DNA of 7,421 nt, from the NCBI GenBank assembly GCA_023417735.1, contig JAEZEK010000265.1, positions 1-7,421 of the forward strand, read 5' to 3'. Below the pieces are notes generated by a model. It saw only the letters and a program-made list of their open reading frames with translations. It searched no databases and was not told the origin of the DNA. The stretch is from Pseudomonadota bacterium. GTDB lineage: Bacteria; Pseudomonadota; Alphaproteobacteria; Rhizobiales; Afifellaceae. Positions 1-5,625 of the stretch are shown here, one piece after another; position 1 is the stretch's first letter, and each line of letters begins with the position of its first letter. The translations under genes were made by a program, and so were the position numbers.

Positions 1-836
1 GCGTGGTAGAGCGCGTCGGGCCGCGCCACGACGGCCGTGCCCTCGAAGACGTGGTTGTCGCCGATCTCGACGTAATAACCCATGAACTCGCCGAAGGGCC
101 CCTCCGGGCGGCGGACGCCCGGCAGGATGCGGCCCTCCACGACGATCTCCGTGTCGGCCGGCACGTCCAGCGCGACGGTGCGGCAGCGGCGGAGCGGCAG
201 CGGGCCGCCGGCGATCCTTGCTGCGGCCTCCATCTCGTCCTCGTCATGGGCGAGCGGGGCGGCTGCGGCGAGGACCAGCGGCGGCGGCGCGCCGATCAGG
301 ATGGCTGCCTCGAGCGCCTCCCCGGCCGCCTCGGCATTGGCCTGGTACTGCGTCAGATGGTGCGAGCTGCCGAGGCGGATGCGCAATTCGTCGTCGCCGA
401 TCACCTGACAGCGGTGGAAGGAGAGGTTCGCGATGCCCGTCCCGGGCTCCTTCGCGAGGAAGATGCCCGCCGTTATGTAGGGGCCTCCGTCGCGCTCCGA
501 ATAGGTGATCGCAGGCAGGTCCGAGAGCCGGATCTCCTCCAGCCCGGCCGGCTCCTCGACGAGGCGCGGCGGCGCTCCGGGCGGGCGCATCAGCTCCGCC
601 CAGCGCCGGCAGAAGGAGTCCTCCGCGCCGATCATCCCCATCAGCCGCGCGCGGCTGCCGAAGAGGTTGGTGACGACGGGGAAGCGCGACCCGGCGACGT
701 GTCGGAAGAGGAGCGGTGCGTCGCTCTCCTTCTGCGAAGCCGCCGTGACGGCGGCGAGCTCGAAGCGCCCTGAGACCTCGCGCTCGACGACGCGGACCTC
801 CCCCGCACGAAGCAGGCGCTCGACGGTGGACCGCAT
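1..836 (-). CDS. UbiD-family prenylated-FMN-dependent decarboxylase (C-terminus cut off by window edge)
   Basis: Members of this cytoplasmic family reversibly decarboxylate aromatic, heteroaromatic or alpha,beta-unsaturated acids using prenylated FMN. I translated 278 residues from ATG at 836; the family usually has about 450-500, so the C-terminal part lies outside the window. The N-terminus is typical: a short helix (STVERLLRAGE), then FPVVTNLFGSR at residues 52-62. Aligned by eye to Aspergillus niger Fdc1, the key residues are present: N137 and R142 in NLSFHR (Fdc1 N168, R173), H160 in GSSHHL (H191), E234 in VVEGRI (E233), and E245 and E250 in PEGPFGE (E277, E282). This predicts an active enzyme. 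The start has an AGGCGG ribosome site 8 bases upstream, and no ATG, GTG or TTG was seen upstream in frame back to about 890. It follows the binding-protein gene by 26 bases, so it is probably co-transcribed. Substrate is unknown; it need not act in ubiquinone synthesis, since many paralogues are catabolic. A UbiX-type prenyltransferase for the cofactor is not in this window. Confidence 0.93.
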   Translation of the reverse strand, partial: MRSTVERLLRAGEVRVVEREVSGRFELAAVTAASQKESDAPLLFRHVAGSRFPVVTNLFGSRARLMGMIGAEDSFCRRWAELMRPPGAPPRLVEEPAGLEEIRLSDLPAITYSERDGGPYITAGIFLAKEPGTGIANLSFHRCQVIGDDELRIRLGSSHHLTQYQANAEAAGEALEAAILIGAPPPLVLAAAAPLAHDEDEMEAAARIAGGPLPLRRCRTVALDVPADTEIVVEGRILPGVRRPEGPFGEFMGYYVEIGDNHVFEGTAVVARPDALYH

Positions 837-862
837 CTCGGACGCCGCCTGGCTGCCGGGCC

Positions 863-1894
863 TCAGCCGCCGTGAACCCGGCTGGCCTTGGCCCTGATCT
901 CCTCGGGGATGGTCAGGCCGGCGGCCTTCGCGGCATCGGCGTTGAGCTGGATCTCGAAGATCTCCGCCTCGACCGGCACGATGGCGCCCGCATCGGCGCC
1001 GAGCAGCACGGGCACGGCGGCCTTCTTCGCCCAGTCGACGCCGTTCTGGTACTGGTCCTGCGCCAGCGCCGCGATCGCGCCGCGCTCGACCGCCTGCACG
1101 TCGAAGGAGAACCAGGGCAGCCCCGCCTCCTCGGCCGTCTTGACGATCGCCTCGTAGGCGGACGCGACGGTGTTGTCCTGGAGCGTCACGAGGGCGTCGA
1201 CCTTGCCGACGAGCGACTGGACGGCGGTCAGCACCTCGGCGCTCGAGGTGACCGGCGCCTCGACCCAGACCATGCCCCGCTTCTCGGCCTCCGCCCTGGC
1301 GAGCTTGTTGAGCGCTTCCGAGTTCGACTCGCCCGAATTGTAGAGGGTGCCGACCCTCTTCATGCCGGGCGCGATGGCCGTGAAGATGTCGAAGTTCCGC
1401 CCCACGGGAGGCACGGTGTAGAACCCGGTCACGTTGCTGCCCGTCGGCTGGTCGGCGCTCTCCACGACGCCCGCCTGGACGGGATTGGTGACGCAGCCGA
1501 ACACGACGGGAATGCCGGAATCGCGGGCGGCGCGGATCGTCGCGAGCACCACCGGGGTCGTGCACGGGGCGAGCAGATCCACCTTTCCGGCAATAAAGCG
1601 CTCGGCGATGCTGCGGGCGGTGCCGACGTCGCCCTGGGCGTTCTGGTATTCCAAAACAAGGTTCCTGCCTTCCTCGAAGCCGGCCTCCCTGAGGCCATCG
1701 AGGAATCCCTGCCGCGTCGCGTTGAGCGCCGGATGGTCGACGATCTGCGAAAAGCCGATCGTGTAGGTCCGGCCCGGTTCGGGCGCCCCTTGCGCAGCGG
1801 CCGGCGGCGCCCATGCCGAGAAACCCGCCACCGCCAGCACGACCGCCACGGCCATGCGGCCGGCAGCAAAAGGCATCTGTCTCATTGCGCGCAT
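863..1894 (-). CDS. ABC transporter periplasmic substrate-binding protein, TrpX-like (PF04392 type)
   Basis: This is the extracytoplasmic ligand receptor of the second importer, 343 aa, the usual family length. Residues 1-35 form a Sec signal peptide: a basic start, a hydrophobic stretch (MAVAVVLAVAGFSAW) and a likely cut after PAAA at about residue 34. No lipobox is seen, so the protein should be a soluble periplasmic one. The mature part matches the ABC_sub_bind pattern: YTIGFSQIVDHPALNATRQGF near the start, the GFEEGRNLVLEYQNAQGD block at 72-89, VVFGCVTNPVQAGVV at 130-144, and SNVTGF at 153-158. Two cysteines, C111 and C134, are the only ones in the mature protein. The start at 1894 is favoured over a second in-frame ATG at 1885 because AGGAGG lies 5 bases upstream. 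The gene comes last in the importer set, 37 bases after the ATPase. Characterised relatives bind aromatic amino acids, but the family is broad and this ligand is not known. Confidence 0.93.
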   Translation of the reverse strand: MRAMRQMPFAAGRMAVAVVLAVAGFSAWAPPAAAQGAPEPGRTYTIGFSQIVDHPALNATRQGFLDGLREAGFEEGRNLVLEYQNAQGDVGTARSIAERFIAGKVDLLAPCTTPVVLATIRAARDSGIPVVFGCVTNPVQAGVVESADQPTGSNVTGFYTVPPVGRNFDIFTAIAPGMKRVGTLYNSGESNSEALNKLARAEAEKRGMVWVEAPVTSSAEVLTAVQSLVGKVDALVTLQDNTVASAYEAIVKTAEEAGLPWFSFDVQAVERGAIAALAQDQYQNGVDWAKKAAVPVLLGADAGAIVPVEAEIFEIQLNADAAKAAGLTIPEEIRAKASRVHGG

Positions 1895-1899
1895 TCTCC

Positions 1900-1905
1900 C
1901 CTCCT
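1900..1905 (-). promoter_or_regulatory. Strong ribosome binding site of the TrpX-like binding-protein gene
   Basis: The minus strand reads AGGAGG followed by five bases (GGAGA) and ATG at 1894. This near-perfect Shine-Dalgarno sequence decides the start codon. It is stronger than the sites of the permease and ATPase genes before it, consistent with the binding protein being needed in excess over the membrane complex. Confidence 0.8.
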
Positions 1906-1916
1906 GCTCGAAGCAG
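1904..1916 (-). repeat. Small inverted repeat just ahead of the binding-protein ribosome site
   Basis: The arms CTGCT and AGCAG enclose a 3-base loop (TCG on the minus strand) in the 37-base gap between the ATPase and binding-protein genes. The 3' arm overlaps the first two bases of the AGGAGG ribosome site. A five-pair stem is short and may be chance; at most it could tune translation or mRNA processing. Confidence 0.3.
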
Positions 1917-1931
1917 CTGTCATTGTCGTGT

Positions 1932-2741
1932 TCATGCCGTCAGCAGCACGCGGTCCTCGAGGATATCCGCGTGACTCGCCTCGTGGAACCTGTCGACCAG
2001 CATGCCGACCGTAAGCGCGGCCTTGTCCGCCCCGCCGACGTCCAGCACGATGCGGCCGCCATGCATCATCAGCAGGCGGTTCCCCCACCTTATCGCGTCC
2101 TGCATGTTGTGGGTGATCATCAGCGCGGTGAGCTCCCGCTCGGCAACCAGCCGGTCGGTCAACTCCATCACCGCCGCCCCCGTCTTCGGGTCGAGCGCGG
2201 CGAGATGCTCGTCGAGGAGCAGGAGCCGGGAGCCCGAAAGGGTCGCCATCAGGAGCGCGAGCGCCTGCCGCTGGCCGCCCGACAGAAGCCCGACCCGCGA
2301 CGCCAGGCGATCCTCCAGCCCGAGGCCGATCGGCGCGAGCGCGTCGCGGAAGCGCCGGCGCGCATCAGATCCGAGCGCGAGCCGCAGCCCGCGCCGCCGG
2401 CCCCGGCGCTCGGCCATTGCGAGATTCTCCTCGATCGTCATGCCGGCGCAGGTGCTCTCGTTCGGGTCCTGGGCGATCCGGCCGATCGTCGCCGCGCGCC
2501 GCCACGGCGGCCGGCGGGTGATGTCGCTCCCCTCCAGGAGGATCCGTCCTTCGTCCGGGATGACGAAGCCGGCGATCGCCTTGATCATGGTCGACTTGCC
2601 GGCGCCGTTCGAGCCGATGACGGTGACGAAGTCGCGGGGGGCGATTGCGAGATCGAGGCCGCGGAGCGCGCGCACCTCGTTGGGCGTGCCACGCATGTAG
2701 AACTTCGAAACCCGCTCCAGCGTCAGCATGGCGGCGTTCAC
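1932..2741 (-). CDS. ABC transporter ATP-binding protein, TrpZ-like (COG1101 type)
   Basis: This cytoplasmic ATPase powers the second importer, 269 aa. All motifs are intact: Walker A GSNGAGKST at 43-51, Q-loop Q91 (RIAQDP), the family block MTIEENLAMAERRGRRRGL at 101-119, signature LSGGQ at 153-157, Walker B LLLLDE at 173-178, D-loop at 180-185, and switch histidine H211 (MITHN). The start is ambiguous. A GTG at 2741 overlaps the permease stop by four bases (GTGA), which suggests translational coupling; an ATG at 2729 (MLTLERVSKFY) would give a 265-aa protein and also begins as many relatives do. Neither has a clear ribosome site, so I keep the GTG because the overlap allows re-initiation. 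It sits between its permease and binding-protein genes. Confidence 0.95.
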   Translation of the reverse strand: MNAAMLTLERVSKFYMRGTPNEVRALRGLDLAIAPRDFVTVIGSNGAGKSTMIKAIAGFVIPDEGRILLEGSDITRRPPWRRAATIGRIAQDPNESTCAGMTIEENLAMAERRGRRRGLRLALGSDARRRFRDALAPIGLGLEDRLASRVGLLSGGQRQALALLMATLSGSRLLLLDEHLAALDPKTGAAVMELTDRLVAERELTALMITHNMQDAIRWGNRLLMMHGGRIVLDVGGADKAALTVGMLVDRFHEASHADILEDRVLLTA

Positions 2742-3637
2742 CGAAGGAACCGGGGCCGGAAGCGGGGGATGGCGAGCGCCATCAGCAGCAGCGCCGCGGT
2801 GACGAGCCTGAGGTCGACCGGCTCCAGCCCGACCCGCAGCGCGAGCGCGACGAGGAGGCGGTAGATCACCACGCCGACGATCGCCGCCAGCACCCAGGTC
2901 AGGATCCCGCGGTCACCGAAGATCGCCTCCCCGATCAGCACCGCGGCGGCCCCCGTCACCAGAATGCCGATGCCCATGCCGATGTCGGCGAAGCCGTGGT
3001 TCTGGGCGACGAGCGCGCCGGAGACGGCGATGAAGGCGTTGGAGAGGGCGAGCCCGACCACCTTGGTGCGGTCGGTGTCGACGCCGAGCGACAGGATCAT
3101 CGGCTCATTCTGCCCCGTGGCGCGAACCGCGAGCCCGAGATCGGTGGAGAAGAACCAGACGAGGAGCGCGCCGGCCAGGACGAGCAGGACGAAGGCGACG
3201 AGGATGGTCGTGTAGGCGTTCTCGCGCCAGCCCAGGCCGAACTGGTTGAGCCAGCCGACGGCCTCGCCGAACACCGTCGGCTCGCGCAGCAGCGGGATGT
3301 TGGCGCGCCCCATGATCCTGAGATTGATCGAATAGAGCGCAGTCATCACCACGATGCCGGCGATGATGTTGTTGATCCTCAGCTTGGTGTGGATGAGCGC
3401 CGTCAGGACACCTGCCAACGCGCCGGCGAGTGCGGCGGCGAGCGTCGCGTTCGCCGGATGGAAGCCCGCGACGAGGAGCGCGGCCGCCACCGCCCCGCCG
3501 AGCGGATAGCTGCCCTCCGCCGTGAGGTCCGGGAAGCGGAAGAAACGGAAGGTGATGAGGACGCCGAGGCCGAGGAACCCGAACAGGAAGCCCTGCTCCA
3601 GCATGTTCAGGCCGAGCGCCTGGATTTGTGCAGCCAA
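2738..3637 (-). CDS. ABC transporter permease, TrpY-like (BPD_transp_2 / COG4120 type)
   Basis: This inner-membrane channel subunit of the second importer has 299 aa and roughly eight to nine hydrophobic segments. The hallmark of the group is FRFPDLTAEGSYPLGG at residues 33-48, just after the first membrane segment. A cytoplasmic coupling region, DLGLAVRATGQNEPM (166-180), should contact the ATPase. A glycine-rich stretch, GMGIGILVTGAAAVLIGEAIF (220-240), follows. The proposed start is a TTG at 3637 preceded by AGGGA 10 bases upstream. An ATG at 3604 would remove the first 11 residues and leave little ahead of the first membrane helix, so it looks less likely. The stop overlaps the ATPase start by 4 bases. 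The gene follows an 86-base gap with a promoter-like sequence, so it may be the first gene of its own transcript. A single permease gene suggests a homodimeric channel, as in related systems. Confidence 0.93.
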   Translation of the reverse strand: MAAQIQALGLNMLEQGFLFGFLGLGVLITFRFFRFPDLTAEGSYPLGGAVAAALLVAGFHPANATLAAALAGALAGVLTALIHTKLRINNIIAGIVVMTALYSINLRIMGRANIPLLREPTVFGEAVGWLNQFGLGWRENAYTTILVAFVLLVLAGALLVWFFSTDLGLAVRATGQNEPMILSLGVDTDRTKVVGLALSNAFIAVSGALVAQNHGFADIGMGIGILVTGAAAVLIGEAIFGDRGILTWVLAAIVGVVIYRLLVALALRVGLEPVDLRLVTAALLLMALAIPRFRPRFLR

Positions 3638-3659
3638 GACGATCGATTCCCTGCTCAGG

Positions 3660-3688
3660 CCGGCGGCGGACGCTAGTGAGCCCGCCGG
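3660..3688. repeat. Inverted repeat bracketing the candidate -10 element
   Basis: CCGGCGG (3660-3666) and its exact complement CCGCCGG (3682-3688) lie either side of a 15-base centre that contains the proposed -10 box. It could be a regulator's operator or a hairpin at the end of the upstream transcript. No T-run follows on the minus strand, so a classical terminator is not supported. A GC-rich 7-base arm pair could also be chance. Confidence 0.25.
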
Positions 3689-3698
3689 GGCCGGTCAA
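3670..3698 (-). promoter_or_regulatory. Candidate sigma70-type promoter for the TrpY-like permease operon
   Basis: On the minus strand, TTGACC (3698-3693; five of six matches to TTGACA) is separated by exactly 17 bases from TAGCGT (3675-3670; T1, A2 and T6 of TATAAT conserved). It falls in the only gap between the two transporter sets. Initiation near 3663 would give a leader of about 26 bases containing the AGGGA ribosome site. The weak -10 match in GC-rich DNA keeps confidence moderate. Confidence 0.45.
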
Positions 3699-3723
3699 GC
3701 CGATGCTCCTCCGGCGCGCCGGC

Positions 3724-4629
3724 TCAGCGGCTCGCCGAGCGCGGGTTCAGCGCGTCGTTGAGCCCGTCGCCCATCAGGTTCACGCCGAGCGTCGTGAGGA
3801 ACAGCGCGAAGCCGGGGAAGGCCGCCATCCACCAGGCGCGGTTGAAGAAGTCCTGCGCGTTGTGGAGCATGATGCCCCAGCTCATCGCGTTGGGGTCGCC
3901 GAGGCCGAGGAAGCTCAGGCTCGCCTCGAGCAGGATCGCGCCCGAGATCTGCAGCGTGGCGTTCACGACGATCGGCGGCAGTGCGTTCGGCAGGATCTCG
4001 CGGACGATGAGATCGAAGTTCGACATGCCGAGGGCCCGTGCGGCCTCGACGAATTCCCGTTCGCGCAGCGCCAGGAACTCGGCGCGCAGGAGCCGCGCCG
4101 TCGACGGCCAGTTGAGCACGCCGATGATGAAGATGATGCTCCAGACGCTCGCGCCGAAGAGCGCCACGATCACGATCGCCAGGAAGAACTGCGGCAGCAC
4201 CTGGAACATCTCCGTGAACCGCATCAGGAGCGTGTCGACGCGGCCGCTGAAGAAGCCGGCGGTGGCGCCGACGAGGATGCCGATCGCCGACGAGGTGAGC
4301 ACGGAGAAGAGCCCGACGAGGAGCGAGACGCGGGTGCCGTAGATGACGTTGCTGAACACGTCCGTGCCGAGGCTGTCGGTGCCGAAGAGATGGTCGCGGC
4401 CGGGCGGCTGGAACGAGGCGCCCATGTCGTAATGGCCGTAGGGCGCGAGCAGGGGCGCGAAGATGCCGACGAGCACGAAGACAGTCGTCACCGCGAGCCC
4501 GAACAGCGCTGCGCGGTTGCGCCGGACGCGCCGCCACCGGCCGCGCCCCGGCCGCCGCCGCGCCGGCGCGGCAGGCTCCGGCCCGACGGGCAGGCTACTG
4601 ATAGCGGATGCGGGGGTCGAGGATGGCAT
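3724..4629 (-). CDS. Peptide/nickel-type ABC transporter permease, DppC-like
   Basis: This is the second inner-membrane permease of the first importer, 301 aa, normal for DppC/OppC. The first 40 residues form a Pro/Arg-rich cytoplasmic tail. The first membrane helix (ALFGLAVTTVFVLVGIFAPLLAPYG) is followed by the DppC signature HLFGTDSLGTDVFSNVIYGTR at 80-100. The cytoplasmic EAA loop that docks on the ATPase is at 195-216 (EAARALGMSNFDLIVREILPN), followed by LLEASLSFLGLGDP (233-246) and WWMAAFPGFALFLTTLGVNLMGDGL near the C-terminus. The only ATG upstream of the first helix is at 4629, giving a 35-base overlap with the DppB-like gene and no clear ribosome site, so translation is probably coupled. 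Substrate cannot be told from the permease: the family carries peptides, nickel, opines, sugars and other solutes. Confidence 0.95.
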   Translation of the reverse strand: MPSSTPASAISSLPVGPEPAAPARRRPGRGRWRRVRRNRAALFGLAVTTVFVLVGIFAPLLAPYGHYDMGASFQPPGRDHLFGTDSLGTDVFSNVIYGTRVSLLVGLFSVLTSSAIGILVGATAGFFSGRVDTLLMRFTEMFQVLPQFFLAIVIVALFGASVWSIIFIIGVLNWPSTARLLRAEFLALREREFVEAARALGMSNFDLIVREILPNALPPIVVNATLQISGAILLEASLSFLGLGDPNAMSWGIMLHNAQDFFNRAWWMAAFPGFALFLTTLGVNLMGDGLNDALNPRSASR

Positions 4630-5566
4630 AGAGAAGGTCCGCGATGAGGTTGCCGACGATCACCACCACGCTGATGAAGATGAACATGCCCATCAGCAGC
4701 GGATAGTCGCGCGCGTGGATCGCGTCGAAGGTGAGGCGGCCGAGCCCCGGCCATGCGAACACCGTCTCGGTCAGCACCGCGCCGGCGATGAGCGTCGGCA
4801 GATGCAGGCTCACCACCGTGACGACCGGGATGAGGGCGTTCCTCAGCGCGTGCTTGAAGAGCACGCTGCGCTCGGAGAGCCCCTTCGCCCGGGCGACCTT
4901 GATGTATTCCTGCCCGATAACCTCGATCATGCTGCTGCGCGTGAGCCGCAGGATGAGCGCGATGTTGGGCAGCGCGAGCGTCAGGGCCGGCAGGAAGAGA
5001 TGATGCGCGACGTCGAGGACGTAGGCGAAGCCGGTATAGCCGTGGCGGATGCTGACCATGCCCTGGATCGGGAACCAGTCGAGCCGGTAGGCGACGGTCA
5101 GGATGAGCATCTGGCCGAGCCAGAACAGCGGGATGGCGAAGGCAGCGAGCGAGAAGATCGTGATGCCGCGGTCGAGCAGCGAGTTCGGGCGCCGCGCCGA
5201 GACAACGCCGAGATAGATGCCGACCAGGATGGCGACCACGTACTGCGTCGCCATGAGCAGCAGCGTCGCCGGCAGCCGGTCGAGGATCAGCGCGATGACG
5301 GGGGTGTTCCGGATGTAGGAGAAGCCGAAGTTCCCGGTCATCACCTCCAGGATGTACTTGCCGAGCTGGATGTAGAGCGGCTGGTCGAGCCCCATCTCGC
5401 GGCGGAGCCGGTCGATGAACTCCTGGCTCACGCTGGCGTCGCCGATGATGTAGTCGGTCGGCTCGCCGGGGGCGGCATGGATCAGCGCGAAGATGATGGT
5501 GATCGCGCCGAGCATCAGCGGTATCGAGTAGATCACGCGCTTGACAAGATAGGCTCCGAGCGACAT
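4595..5566 (-). CDS. Peptide/nickel-type ABC transporter permease, DppB-like
   Basis: This is the first inner-membrane permease of the first importer, 323 aa, typical for DppB/OppB. It opens with YLVKRVIYSIPLMLGAITIIF, the usual N-terminal helix, followed by a periplasmic segment including LRREMGLDQPLYIQLGKYI (54-72) and GNFGFSY (78-84). The EAA loop at 221-248 reads YIKVARAKGLSERSVLFKHA and continues into LRNALIPV. VFAWPGLGRL (269-278) and the end LYAILDPRIRY are further DppB marks. It should form a heterodimer with the DppC-like protein. The start at 5566 has GGAG five bases upstream. The gene lies 59 bases after the binding-protein gene, past a strong hairpin, and its 3' end overlaps the DppC-like gene by 35 bases. 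Confidence 0.96.
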   Translation of the reverse strand: MSLGAYLVKRVIYSIPLMLGAITIIFALIHAAPGEPTDYIIGDASVSQEFIDRLRREMGLDQPLYIQLGKYILEVMTGNFGFSYIRNTPVIALILDRLPATLLLMATQYVVAILVGIYLGVVSARRPNSLLDRGITIFSLAAFAIPLFWLGQMLILTVAYRLDWFPIQGMVSIRHGYTGFAYVLDVAHHLFLPALTLALPNIALILRLTRSSMIEVIGQEYIKVARAKGLSERSVLFKHALRNALIPVVTVVSLHLPTLIAGAVLTETVFAWPGLGRLTFDAIHARDYPLLMGMFIFISVVVIVGNLIADLLYAILDPRIRYQ

Positions 5567-5571
5567 CCCGG

Positions 5572-5575
5572 CTCC
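5572..5575 (-). promoter_or_regulatory. Ribosome binding site of the DppB-like gene
   Basis: The minus strand reads GGAG, five bases, then ATG at 5566. It supports that start and sits just past the intergenic hairpin, so the permease gene can be translated independently of the gene before it. Confidence 0.55.
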
Positions 5576-5595
5576 GTTCGGATTTCAGCGGCGAA

Positions 5596-5618
5596 GAGGG
5601 GCGGCGGCGCCGCCCCTC
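5596..5618 (-). other. GC-rich intergenic hairpin between the binding-protein and DppB-like genes
   Basis: A perfect 10-pair stem, GAGGGGCGGC / GCCGCCCCTC, closes a 3-base loop. GAAG (5593-5596) and CTTC (5622-5625) flank it and could extend the base imperfectly. It begins about 8 bases after the binding-protein stop. On the minus strand the following bases are TTCGCCGCTG, with no T-run, so it is not a standard intrinsic terminator. In periplasmic-binding-protein operons such a hairpin often protects the upstream message from 3' exonucleases or weakens read-through, raising binding protein over permease. That role is inferred here. Confidence 0.65.
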
Positions 5619-5625
5619 GGGCTTC

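Noticed and set aside
3..897. Plus-strand open frames opposite the UbiD-type gene
   Set aside because: The minus strand here encodes a protein with all expected UbiD residues; the plus-strand frames show no domain and mutually overlap.
872..2014. A 380-aa plus-strand open frame opposite the TrpX-like gene
   Set aside because: It mirrors the minus-strand gene, has an Arg/Asp/His/Gly-rich composition without recognisable domains, and the minus-strand protein is a clear family member. It is a GC-driven shadow.
3105..3698. A 197-aa minus-strand frame overlapping the TrpY-like permease
   Set aside because: It is the same region read in another frame, Arg/Pro/Ala-rich, without membrane helices or domains.
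3711..3722. Perfect palindrome CCGGCGCGCCGG beside the DppC-like stop codon
   Set aside because: Short self-complementary GC words are expected by chance in such DNA, no T-run follows, and nothing links it to a function.
5596..5618. Calling the intergenic hairpin a rho-independent terminator
   Set aside because: No T-rich stretch follows on the transcribed strand, and the permease genes needed for the same importer lie directly downstream.
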